64,000 bases of DNA from Palaemon carinicauda. Its lineage: Eukaryota; Arthropoda; Malacostraca; Decapoda; Palaemonidae. The translations under genes were made by a program, and so were the position numbers. Position 1 is the first letter of the stretch. Every line of letters starts with the position of its first letter. Positions 1 to 11,200 of the stretch are shown here, piece by piece. Location: NCBI RefSeq assembly GCF_036898095.1, contig NC_090746.1, forward strand, positions 57,233,151 through 57,297,150, given 5' to 3'. Under the pieces are notes generated by a model. It ran no database searches. It was not told the DNA's origin and saw only the letters and a list, made by a program, of their open reading frames with translations.

Positions 1-635
1 ATCAACCATTCAGGGGATTAACTATGGCTCACTGATCTTTGCCTGATAAATTTACCCTTGTGACCTCCAAGATATACTGGTCAATTGGATTTAAAACTCG
101 CCATCTGCCAGTCTTATTAAGACGGTAGGATAAAATTGGCAAATAACCTGGGGTTATAATTTCAAAAAAGATGAAAACCTTACCTTATGAAATATATATG
201 CTCGGCAAGCATAACAGGGGAGAGAGAGAGAGAGAACGCGGATTTAACTACTGGTTAATCGTAGCCACCTCTGGTTAATACTTGTGAGATTTAAAAAAAA
301 AAAGGAAGGACATCTGTCATAAAGTGGCTACTCTTTATCAATTTCAATCAGTTTGGATGTGTCGTGTCTAAGTACAGTGTTCATTTTACCTTAAAATGGT
401 TTAATTATTTTGACCCAAGTACACTATACAGTGGGTCAGAAATTATCTCAGCAGCCATTACAGATTGGTTTTGAACGCACATAGGTTGCTCAGGCTGCTA
501 TTCATGCATTGCACAAAATTGTAGGGAATTTCTGGTTTTTTTTTTTCTCAGTATGGGCCGAGCCCGCTCGCGAAAACCCAGGGTCAGTGGCCAAGTCAGT
601 GGTTTGAATAACACCCTCCTAATGGTTAAGTCATC
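1..635. other. Intergenic or intronic DNA, no gene seen
   Basis: AT-rich sequence without a convincing coding region on either strand. It holds a short GA microsatellite near 219-234. It probably lies in an upstream XPO4 intron, because an XPO4 exon follows at 3428 and earlier XPO4 exons must lie to the left. Confidence 0.5.
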
Positions 636-994
636 CCTAATAAATAGCTTAAGGTTTGTAGTGTGTTGGAACAGATGAAAAATTTGAAAATAATTTTTAT
701 TTTTCCTAACGATACAAACCTGTAGCTATTTATACAAATTGTCCCCACCATCACCTGTCCCCCAGATAAAGTCCTGCCTGCAATCAAAAGTGGGACGGAT
801 TCACTAGCATGCGAGTGAGAGGGGTAGCGGGCAACCCCCACTACTCCTCGCTAACTAGCATGTTGGGTAGTTGCCTCCTCACTTGAAGTCTTAATGGCTA
901 GTCTTCCAGCTTTGCCAAAAGATAATCCCTGATAAATAGTTACAGGTTTGTTTCCTTAGGAAAAATAGAAATTACTTTCAAATTTGTCCTTTTT
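636..994 (+). repeat. Solo DIRS-type 3' end: internal complementary region plus foldback
   Basis: Bases 675-732 and 930-994 are long inverted arms: the left arm carries TTTTTCCTAACGATACAAAC and the right arm carries its near reverse complement. Bases 636-676 repeat the arm tip and include TGTGTTGGAACAGATG, the same layout as the 3' end of DIRS copy B at 24755-25136. No coding body is attached, so this is an orphan end, or its body lies left of the window. Confidence 0.6.
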
Positions 995-1234
995 ATAAAC
1001 ACTAGATGGCAAGAAGTTATTATTTTTTAAATAAATGATTGAAAATATTTGAGAATTTCAAGTTATGTTATATATACAGTATAAAGTTTGAATAAATTTA
1101 TTGAAAATATTTTGTTAGCAATATTTTTTATTTGTGTAATGTAATTTGAGTTTATTTTTCAGTGTATGTTTTATTAGTCTTAATATTTTAAGCCTGTTTA
1201 CTTGAACTTCATGTGAAAAATTTAAGCTATATTT

Positions 1235-1680
1235 CTTAACCATAAGCTTACAATGGTATTGTTCATTGTATTGGTGCTTGAATTGGGATACTTTTGTTAG
1301 CCTTTTTACATAGAAATGATTACCATTGTGTTGGTGCTTGAACTGGGATATTTTTGTTTGCTTTTTAATAAGAATAATTACCATTGTATTGGTGCTTGAA
1401 CTGGGATATCTATGTTAGCCTTTTTACATTAAAATAATTACCATTGTATTGGTGCTTGAACTGAGATATTTATGGTAGCCTTTTTTTTACATTAAAATAA
1501 TTACCATTGTATTGGTGCTTGAACTGGGATATTTATGTTAGCCTTTTTTACATTAGAATAATTACCATTTTATTGGTGCTTGAACTGTGATATTCATGTT
1601 AGCCTTTTTACATTAAAATAATGAATATTGTATTAGTGCTTGAACTGGGGTATTTTTGTGAGCACTTTTACATATAGATA
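1235..1680. repeat. Minisatellite, about seven copies of a 60-bp unit
   Basis: The phrase TTGGTGCTTGAACTGGGATA recurs at about 1271, 1331, 1389, 1449, 1512, 1573 and 1633, spaced 58-63 bp. Units differ by point changes and short T-run indels. A minus-strand open frame across the first units is an artefact of the repeat. Confidence 0.9.
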
Positions 1681-2921
1681 CCGTATTTTCCGCGTAAAAG
1701 ACGACCCTGTATTCCAAAATTTAACCATTAAAAATGGGTCGTCTTATACTACCGTTATAAAATCTCACCTTGAATTCTATGTCTGGTTTATCAGTAGGCT
1801 AGCCTAGGTTAAGGTGAGATAACCACCGACACACATGAAATGATTTACATTAATATATAAATGTATAATGAAAGTAATGAAACAATTTTTACCGTATATA
1901 TTATTGGCATATCTACAAAAATGGCATAAATGATAAATTCGAGGAATAATTCCAACTTTCAACCATACGAGCACAGCTGAGAAAATGTAAACATCGAGTA
2001 TTGGTTGCGTTGTTAGCAACTTTTTCTCTCGCTAACCTTTCAGTTTTTTCTCTCGCTAACCTTTCAGTAATTTTAATGCAAGTGTTAATTACGATAGTAA
2101 TAACATATACGATATCATATTTATTTATTTAAAAATTATTATTAGCTGTAAATAACAATTTTGGATTACAAACGGTACAATCTTTATTTATCAATAAAAA
2201 TTATAGTACATTACAGTATTGCATTTAAAACCTAAAAATCTGTAAAACTTTATTTCCAATCAATATTAAACATGAAACCTGCGACATGTATAAATCTAAC
2301 ACCACTAAAACTCCTCACAGTTATCACTGTCTGTTTCGAAAAGCTGTTCGAACATATGACGAGATTTATCATATACGCCATCATCGTAAGGATTCCAGTC
2401 CGGTTCCGGTGAATCGACTTTGGCTTCGTCGTCGCATTCGTACAATAAATCGTCTTCACTGCCATCCATGGCATTTGAGATCCCGTATTTTTAAAATTAT
2501 TTTATGACACTTTCCACCTTTACATTATTATATGCTTTTATAACAAACTCGCAAAGAATATCAAAACATAAAAGAAGAAGAAGAAAGAGGAGGAACGGGC
2601 ATTTCGTACGTGAGCAGCTGATGAGCGTAAACAAAACAATGTAGGCTAGGTGACGAGTGTTTTAGGAAAACAATAAAGGATTTGTTTTGTTATTTCGTTT
2701 ATTTTTAATTTATACGGATACAGTAAGTAATATCCTCATCTTTACATAACCTATATTTCAAAAGATATCTGGTGTTGCAAAAGCTAGCCTTGGCTATACA
2801 CGGATGGTTTTATGTTTGAGCAGTCGTCTTATACTACCGATATGAGATAAATTCATAAAAATTTGCTCAAATTTTGTACCTCGTCTTATATGAAGGTCGC
2901 CTTATACGCGGAAATATACGG
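1681..2921. mobile_element. Tc1/mariner (pogo-like) DNA transposon, internally deleted
   Basis: The left end reads CCGTATTTTCCGCGTAAAAG. The right end, reverse-complemented, reads CCGTATATTTCCGCGTATAA. Both are flanked by TA (1679-1680 and 2922-2923), the target duplication of the Tc1/mariner/pogo superfamily. A second inverted pair, GTCGTCTTATACTACCG, lies further inside both ends. At 1241 bp the copy is too short for a full pogo transposase gene; only a C-terminal remnant is visible. Non-autonomous copy, fairly sure. Confidence 0.72.
2305..2490 (-). pseudogene. C-terminal remnant of a pogo-like transposase
   Basis: On the minus strand an uninterrupted frame of about 60 codons ending at the stop 2305-2307 starts with YGISNAMDGSEDDLLYE and continues into an acidic tail rich in D and E. 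A GISN-x-x-DG-x-E-D-D stretch followed by an acidic C-terminus is what I recall of Tigger/pogo-family transposases and their domesticated relatives. The helix-turn-helix and the DDE catalytic core are absent, so it cannot encode an active enzyme. It lies inside the TA-flanked element described above. Moderate confidence, from recall only. Confidence 0.5.
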
Positions 2922-3296
2922 TAATTGATTATACGTAAGCGCCTTTTGCACAGGAAAACAATAATCTGCAATGGAACTATTTTTAATTTAATTTTATAAA
3001 CAAAATGAAGAAAGAATAGTATTTGAAATAAAAAAAGGCGTCTAAATGGAAGAAATTATTACTGTACATGATCTTCGGTGTCCCCGTCAACTCGAGCATC
3101 TAGGCATTACTGGAAATAAGTAATACAGTATACCCACTTTAGGAAAGGAAAATTTTGTAATGAAATTGAAGTACAGTACAGTATAAAGAAATGGAAATTG
3201 TGATGAAATTTTCAAAGTTCAATTACCAAAAATTTTATATTCACATTCTTGTAATAAGCTTATGCTGATAGAAAGGGGTTGTCTGAATGTGAGTTA

Positions 3297-3362
3297 CATA
3301 GTTAATTAAATGGTAATCTTTTTTTCCTTCATAGTTAATTAAATGGTAATCTTTTTTTCCTT
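3297..3362. repeat. 33-bp perfect tandem duplication
   Basis: Two adjacent copies of a 33-bp unit beginning CATAGTTAATTAAATGG sit about 65 bp upstream of the XPO4 exon acceptor at 3427, in the intron. The two copies are identical, which suggests a recent slippage event. Confidence 0.9.
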
Positions 3363-3427
3363 CCTTTAATTTAAACTTTCAAAAGGTATTCAAACTAAGA
3401 AGCTGTATAATTTTTGTTTCTTTACAG

Positions 3428-3583
3428 AGTGCTTCTAAACAACTGTATGAAGCATCTGTGCAATTGGTTGGAACCTATGCAAAACACAACATTGGCCGGC
3501 GAACTGTAGAAGCTCGAGGAGAGGAAGATCAGTGGAGAGATTTACAGTTACTGATGGAACTATTAACATCACTTCTTTCCAAA
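3428..3583 (+). CDS. XPO4: Exportin-4, internal exon (first in window)
   Basis: Exon of 156 bp (52 codons) bounded by TTTCTTTACAG and GTAAGC. It encodes residues including VQLVGTYAKHNIGRR and GEEDQWRDLQLLMELLTSLL, which match my memory of the vertebrate XPO4 region just before the FIDF block. XPO4 is an importin-beta-family nuclear transport receptor made of HEAT-like helix pairs. It exports cargoes such as eIF5A and SMAD3 with RanGTP and also imports some SOX factors. The exon starts and ends on codon boundaries. Upstream exons, including the Ran-binding N-terminus, are outside the window. Confidence 0.9.
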
Positions 3584-4318
3584 GTAAGCTAAAGTATAAG
3601 TAGCTTTATACACTTATTGAACTATCCCAAATTACCATTTTCAATAGTAGTAGTCTTTTTTTCAGATTTATGACAGATAACCACAATGAGAAAGTTGCTG
3701 GTACAAAAAGGATAAATATCGATGCGGAAATATAGAAATTGCCGGAACATTTAGAACAAATTGTTCAATAAATAGTAAAGTGACAGATGACATTTAGTGA
3801 GGTCTGCTCATGGGTTATGAAAACTAGTGCCACATAAGATCTACTTGTCGAGGCGATAGAGAGCTGTCATATTATTCTAAGAAAATCGCTTATATCAATC
3901 TTTCCAGTAATTGACAACTGTCAGGGCTGTCTTAGAATTATTGAAAAGGAAGCCCATTAAATATGTTGTAAGGCACATTAATTGTAAGAATTAGAGGAGA
4001 GGCCAGGGATGAAAGTCAATTTTGCTTACAACATTGAAACAAAATATTCACCTCTATTCATAGAAGGTTTTTTTTTCCCATTTTTTTCACCCAAGTTGAA
4101 TATTTTTTTTTCTATTCCAACTTTTTAGTTTTTGACGTGTTTTTTACTTTTTTAAGCTATATCTTCCCTTAATTTTGCATCGATTCTAAATATTTAAAAC
4201 ATGAAGTTTTACAGGAAACTGTAGTGTATTAATATACTAGACTTTATCCTTCACATTTTTTCAATTGAAAAAATATTTTTTAGAAAAAAAATATTTCTGG
4301 ATATATTTTAAAAATTCT
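3584..4318 (+). other. XPO4 intron, unique part
   Basis: The intron begins with the donor GTAAGC at 3584 and runs about 22 kb to 25557. This first part is AT-rich and shows no gene or recognisable repeat; several T-runs lie at 4065-4150. Confidence 0.6.
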
Positions 4319-4369
4319 ATGTTCCGTCACTCTATACAAACCTTCGCTATTTATAGGTTTAGGTGTAGG

Positions 4370-7300
4370 TGCAAGAAGTCCAAGAGAGATTCCTCCTCTT
4401 CTGAGTCTTCCTCGAAGTTGAAGAAGCCTCGGACTTCTTCATGAACTACCCGATCTCTTCCCAAAGCTCCTGCTTGATGGGTCTCCCCTGGGGAGTGGTC
4501 AAGTAGAAGCGCAGACTGTTAGCTCCAGGTCAACCTCGGGGATCGAGGGACCGAACTGCTTCCCCTGGAGAAGCAGTTCTGCCCCTCCCCTTGGGCATTG
4601 TCTGCTCTTTTTCTGACATATTGCAGGTCTGGCCATAGCTGAGTATGGCCGGTTCCCCATCAAAGGAGGCATTGTTGGAGCTTCTCCATCTGGGAGCTGA
4701 GAGTAAGCGAACACAGACTTCCTTGGAGGTAGATTTGTCGCCAGTGAGTGCTGTCCCTGGTGACCCTGGAGTTTCTACCGCTTTTTCTGGAGAAGGGTCT
4801 TCCCCTTTGCCTTCACCTGCTGACGCCGAAGATGGCGCTCCCCCTCCTTGCTGAGCCAACTCTTCTGTTGGGAGCGGAGCGAAGTCCGAGGCAAGTCTCT
4901 CCTGCGGGAGATCATCTCTCTTGTCCGTGAGTGAGAACCCCAATAGAGAGTTCCAGAGATCTTCTAGAGACCAACGTAGATCTCTTCTGACCCTGTCAGA
5001 ACAGGTTCCCTCTCCAGAGGAATCTCACCATTGCTAACATTCCCCTTGTGAGGTTTGGCTTCTTGCTTCGGAGTGCATTACTCCTCGCCACGCTGGACGA
5101 TCTCCTCCCCCTGTGGAAAGGATCCTTCTCTTCAGTCCTGTTAAGGCCCTTTGTTCTGTGCCTTCGGGCTCTCGTCACTCGCCAACTGCTCATTACCCGT
5201 CTTGGACGATCATCAGTCATCACCTTGCTGTTCGTGACCGTTACTCATCACCTCGTGACCTTCACCCTTAGCGAGATCGCCTGCATAATTCTCACTATCT
5301 TCAGGCTCATGCTCGTCACTCGCCAGGGCCACGGATCTCCCAAAACTCGTCATTCACCACTTCCTTGGTGTTTGCCAACTTGGAGCTCATTAGTCTCTCG
5401 TCGTTCGCCATTGCATCGGTCACCTAAACTGACTACTTCGCCTGGTCACCTGCAGGCACGCAAGCGCCAGTTGTCAAGGAAGGATCATCACTCAACAAGG
5501 TGAGGTAAGTGTTCGACTATATCCTTCGTGGCCTGTTCCAGACCATCGCCCTCCGCCTGAGCGTCGACGACACCCATCACCCTCCACTGATCAACGCACA
5601 TCGTCAGTGGTCACCGCTCCTCAAAGAGGAGTCTACAACAGCCATGTATGGTATCCAGGTGTCAGTGACCAAGAAACCCCTGCATGGCAAACGACTGGTT
5701 CCATTCCCTTTCAAGAAAGAACCCTCGAAGCTCCAACATCCTTCCACTTCGGGGGATCAACATTGGTCAAAGGCTCCAGCTGTCATGCCGAGGCCAAATG
5801 TACCTGGTGGGAGATTAAACATGCCTCCTTTTCAGGTTTCGAGCCTTTCGAAGGCTCCTCCGGCTAGCTCGTCATACGGGAAGGTGCCCGTTTGGTTCTA
5901 CGCACTGTTCAAGACAGTGTCTCAGGCCATTACAGGGGTCTTCCCTCGGATGCAGTACATGGCCAGCACATCTAGGATATTCCTGGAAACATAACAAACT
6001 TCCCTTGATCCTCTCCCCCGTCTGACCCCAGACGGAGGTCCGAAAGGTCAGCACTCTCTAGGTACTCTTCAGTGGAGATTCCCTTCTCCCCCTTAGGAGG
6101 AAATTGGGGGCAGCAGATCCAAGTAGGTCTGAAAATCTTCTATAGGTACATGTGACACTGGTACAACCATCTGGTAAAAGGAAGAGGATAAGTTTTGCCC
6201 CCCCTCTGGAGGATAGATAGGTATCAATGATGGACTCCCTGCCTCTGCTCCATTGAGGTGTTTTCCCAGAGCCCTGTCCAGCCCCTAAGACCACCACTCA
6301 GTCAGAAGTGGTTCCTCCTTCAAGAGAGAAGCAACGTCCTTCCAGTAAAGAGGCAGCCCTACGCCTTCTCTTCTGGAGGAATACCTCCCTCCTCGTAAGT
6401 TGCCAGAGGACTCATAGACCATCCCAAAGTCCTTGGCAAGAGCTTCTGGACCTCAGCAAGAGAGGTCAAGAAGAGCATCCCCTCCAGGACGTCAGCATGA
6501 GACTTCTCTTCAGCGGCCTATCCTGACTACTTCGACCCACTTCGGGCTCCTATGGGTGTGAAAGCTCGGAGGTGGAGGACTACTTTGATCTCGAGGACGA
6601 TTATCTTTCTAGAGCTGCTCGCCCAAAATTAACAGAAACACAGCAGGAGTCGAAGCATGCCTTCTATTGGGTCTTGACCTGCATTAGGGCCATCATCAGC
6701 TTGTGTGATCCATCGACAGCCCCCCAAGATACCAAAGACATGGTCTTGGACCATGTGTATGGGACTCGGAGAACTTTGAGGGCCAGTGTAGCTTTACCCT
6801 GTTCCAAGGGGTTGAAGAGTGCCCAGAGGGAGGCACTTTCGCAGATTACCGGCTTTTCCAGCTCCCTTTGTTCAGGTTCTTCCTCGAAACTCCTCCTTCC
6901 ACCTTTCATGCAGCAGAGGAGGTATGAAGAGGTGTCCAACGAGCCTTTTCCAGCCCTGCCTCTGGACCACTGTAGAGGCATTGACCAGAGGAGTTCCCTT
7001 CGAGAGAATGCCTGGACTCTCCGTCTCATTCTTGGCTTCGGAGATTATCAACCAAGAGAAAGTCGTGAAGAATGCCTTGCAGGCTACTTCATGACTGGAC
7101 CTTTAGTTGGGGTCAGTGGGTCACCTGATTAGGACTGAGGACTGATCCCAAGAGTCCACCAAGAAGTCGATGGAGACCTTTCTATTGTCCAGTTCCTTTC
7201 CCACCAGGTGGTTAACTTGTGGGCCAATAGCATTTTTAGGCATCAGGGCTCAATAATAAAGAGGTTCAATCGGCAAGTCCCACAAGCCGAGGAACTCTAC

Positions 7301-7560
7301 TTTCACTGGGAGTTCTCTGTTTGAACCAGATGATGTTGAGTGTGTGGCGGAGTGATGGAGAAAGTCTAACCAAGACTCCCTTCTCCATAGGGCCCTCACA
7401 TCGAGGCCTTATCATCCTCCACCAGAGAAGCAGCAGCTCAGATGAAACCGCCTACAAGTGCGGCTATGACGACCACATTGGCTTCATCTAACAAAGATCG
7501 TAAATTCACCTTATGGGGGATTCCTGTAAAGCCGCTGGCAGAGGTGGCTGCAGCTCTGGG
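4370..7560 (+). pseudogene. DIRS copy A ORF1 (gag-like) remnant
   Basis: Short broken open frames occupy about 3.2 kb between the left ITR tip and the reverse transcriptase. They include Ser/Lys-rich fragments and, at 6572-7132, a 186-codon stretch. Position and composition match ORF1 of the better preserved copies B and D, where a basic, Ser-rich N-terminal half precedes a helical C-terminal half. No zinc motif was found at the start, so the 5' end of ORF1 seems lost. Assignment rests on position more than on sequence. Confidence 0.4.
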
Positions 7561-8237
7561 CCAAGCCCTGGACGGTCTCGATGATCTGTTCAGGGTATCA
7601 CATCCTGTTTATACAATCTCTCCCTCCATTGACTCGGGACCCAGTCCCATCAAGCTCTTACGTGAAGGAGCTGGCCCTTCAAGCTGAATTCCAGACTATG
7701 TTGGAGAAGGGTGCTCTCCAAGAGTTCCTCGATGGGTCCCTAGGCTTCTTCAGTTGGCTCTTTGTTGTGAAAAAGGTGTCTAAAGCATGGAGACTAGTCA
7801 TCGATCTCTCAGCCTTAAACAAGTTTGTCAGTCAAACTTCATTCAAAATGGAGACAGCACACACGGTGAGACAAGCGATAAGACCACAGGACTTCCTGTA
7901 CACTGGATCTCAAGGACATATACTTCAAGATCCCAATCCATATATCTTCAAGGAAGCACCAAAGGATCATACTCGACAACAACTAATACCAGTACAAGGT
8001 GCTGTGCTTTGGTCTTTCTACGACACCCCAGGTCTTCACTTGAGTGTTTGGCCTAGTATTATCTTGTGCTCACAGAATCGGCATCCGTTTTCTCAGGTAT
8101 CCGGACGACTGGCTTATTCTAGTAGACTCTGTGGCTACCCTTCTTCAGCACTGAGACAGACCTCTAGCACTTTGCCAAGATCTTGGGATCATAGTAAACC
8201 TCAAGAAGTCACATCTGCTCCCCTCTCATGTTAGGTA
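7560..8237 (+). pseudogene. DIRS copy A reverse transcriptase remnant, 5' part
   Basis: Frames at 7581-8234 encode LVIDLSALNKFVSQTSFKME, the counterpart of VIDLSALNRFVCKTDFKM in copy B. The active-site box reads YPDD at about 8098-8109 where copies B to E read YLDD, so the conserved leucine is changed. Frames shift at least twice. The coding path stops at the LINE insertion and resumes at 12142 with LGMIID, matching LGMVLD in copy B. Confidence 0.7.
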
Positions 8238-11200
8238 GTAGGTAGTAGGTAGTAGGTTGGCCAGGGCACCAGCCGCCCGTTGAGATACTACCACTAGAGA
8301 GGTATTGGATCCTTTGACTGACCAGACAGTATTGCATTGGACCCCTCTCTCTAGTCACGGCTTATTTTTTCTTTGCCTACACTTACACGGAATAGTCTGG
8401 CTTATTCTTTACATATTCTCGTCTTTCCTCATACATCTGACAACAATGAGATACTTAACACTTCTTCACCAAGGGGTTAATTTACTGCACTGCAATTTGT
8501 TCAGTGTACTTTCCTCTTGGTAAGGGTAGAAGAGACTCTTTAGCTATGGTAAGCAGCTCTTCTAGGAGAAGGACACTCCAAAATTAAACCATTGTCCTCT
8601 AGTCTTGGGTAGTGCCATAGCCTCTGTACCATGGTCTTCCACTGTCTTGGGTTAGAGTTCTCTTGCTTGAGGGTACACTCGGGCACACTATTCTATCTTA
8701 TTTTTTTTTTCTTCCTCTTGTTTTTTTTGAAATGGTGTGTTGGGCAGGCTTAATAGAAGGGCCATGGATGCCTGGTGGTTTATCAAGAGGTTGTCTTTTC
8801 CTTTTTCTGATTTTTTCTTCTCAAAACCATCCTTACTGTCCTCCCTTCAGTTGAAGTGGCTATCCTGGAGGGTATTTAGCCTTGCATGGTGTATCGGCTC
8901 CTCCATGTTGACCAGTTTTTCCGACTTTTTACTATAGTCTATGGATATCATCAATCACTTTTATTATTATTCTGTACATATTGTTTTTGTTTTAATTCTT
9001 GTTAATCTAGTTTTTAAGTATGATGTCTCTTTTTTATTTCTATTAATTCTTATGCTGTCTGGAGACATTGAGCAAAATCCGGGACCAGTACGTCCTAGAT
9101 TTCGTCAATGTCGTCTTCTGTATTGCAATATTCGTGGTCTTCATGCAAATATCCGAGACCTTACAGTTGCGTCCAGACAGTATGATATTCTTTTGTGCTC
9201 AGAAACTTTGGTTTCTAATATGAGGCACTCATCTGAGCTCCTTATAACTGGTTTTAAGAAGCCAATAATGCTGAAACGTGATTCCATTCCTAGGGCCAGG
9301 GGAATGGCGGTGTATATTAGGACCGAGTACCCTGCTTCTCATAAGTCCTGCTATCAATGTGGATGTCATGAGATTCAGGTAATAAAAGTTTGTGGCAGGC
9401 ATAACAACTTTTATTTGTGTTCAATCTACCGGAATCCAGACATGGATGATTCTATCTTTGATTGTCTTCTTACCATTATGGCTAAGATACAAGAAGATGA
9501 TAGAAAGGCTTCGTTTGTCTTTGTTGGTGATTTTAATGCTCACCATAGGGAGTGGTTGAGTTCTATCTCTCCTACCGATCGCCATGGCTTAAGAGCTTTA
9601 GACTTTGCCTCAGAATCAGGCTGTGAGCAAATCATAAATGAAGCTACTCACAGGTCTGGTAATTGCTTGGACCTCGTATACACTGACTCCCCTGGCGTTA
9701 TAACTAGTAAGGTTGGTTCTCCAGTAGGGACTTCTGATCATGCCTTGATTTCATTATTAGTGAAGACTGAGCAGCCTGTCCCTGATATATCATATTCTTG
9801 TAAAATTTATATGAAATCCCAAGCAGACTGGAATGGGATTTTGCATGATCTTTTGTGCTTGAATTGGTCACAATTATATAATAGTGTAGATCCTGTTGTC
9901 CCTTTGAATGAGAATCTAGTCAACATAATTGATAGGCGTATCCCTTCTCGTGTGCTAAGGTACCGAATGAAGGACAAACCGTGGTTCAATGATGATTGTA
10001 GACGTGCTTATTTGGAGAAGCAGGAGGCCTATCACCTTTGGAAGGGTAACAGATCAGATTTGACCTGGAACAACTATACTCAGCTTCGAGCTTTTGCTCA
10101 GAGAGTTTATGCTTCAACTGAAAAGGAGTACAATTTAATCATAAAAGAAACACTCTCTGGTACAACTCAGGAACATAAATGGTGGTCTACCCTTAAATCT
10201 GCACTCTTTGGTGTAGATGCAACAGTTCCTCCTTTACTTAAACCAGATGGCTTAGTCACTCACTGTCCAAAGGAAAAGGCAACCCTTTTGGCTGATGTTT
10301 TTGACAGTAAACAGAGTAATGAAAAACTTGAACTTCCTCATTCCTGTTTTCCTGAGGCTAAACTAACTAGTTTAGCTTTTCGATCTCGTGAGATTAAAGC
10401 TCTGTTGATGGACCTTGATGCTTATGGAGGTGTAGACCCTAATGGTATTTTTCCTTTGTTTTTTATAAAGACAGCAGATTTCTTAGCTCCAAAGTTATCT
10501 GTTATTTTACGCAAGTTAGCAAGAAGAGGAGCTTTTAGCACTTGTTGGAGAATTGGTAATGTTACTCCTCTATGTAAATGTGTTTGTGGTAGCTCAAGTC
10601 CCACTGATTACCGCCCAATTTCCATAACTCCCATATTATCTAAAGTTTTTGAACGTCTTCTGGCAAAACGTCTTAATAGGTTTGCTGAAGGTAATCATCT
10701 ATTCCCTAGTTTGCAATTTGGTTTTCGGAAAGGCCTTGGAGCATGTGATGCCCTTCTTACAGTCTCCAATGCAGTACAGAAATCCCTTGATTGTGGTCGG
10801 GAAGTTCGTATGATTGGCCTTGATTTTAGTGCTGCCTTTGACCGTGTTAATCATGAGGCCCTTGTTTTCAAACTGAAACAGTTGGGAGTGGGTGGGTCGT
10901 TTCTTAGCATTATTATTGATTTTTTAAGTAGTAGATCTCAAAGAGTTGTTGTTGATGGGCACCATAGTGAGTATAGGAATGTGATATCCGGTGTTCCACA
11001 GGGTAGTGTTCTTGGCCCATTACTTTTCATACTATATACACATGACATGTGGTTTGGCCTAGAAAACAAGCTTGTTGCATATGCAGATGATGCTACTCTC
11101 TTTACATCAATTCCATCCCCTGAATGTAGATCTGGGGTTGGTGAATCCCTTAATAGAGATTTAGCTAAAATTAGTGCATGGTGCAAATTATGGGGTATGA

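Noticed and set aside
1235..1680. Regularly spaced repeats that could suggest a CRISPR array
   Set aside because: Spacing is about 60 bp with the whole unit conserved, no unique spacers, and the setting is an animal genome with introns.
5048..5503. 151-codon frame as an independent membrane protein
   Set aside because: Lies inside the decayed ORF1 region of DIRS copy A, is flanked by similar broken frames and has no homologous counterpart in copies B or D that I can see.
9061..9087. 2A motif as evidence of an integrated RNA virus
   Set aside because: The same frame continues into an APE endonuclease and a LINE-type reverse transcriptase, with a LINE tail and a target duplication. It belongs to a retrotransposon.
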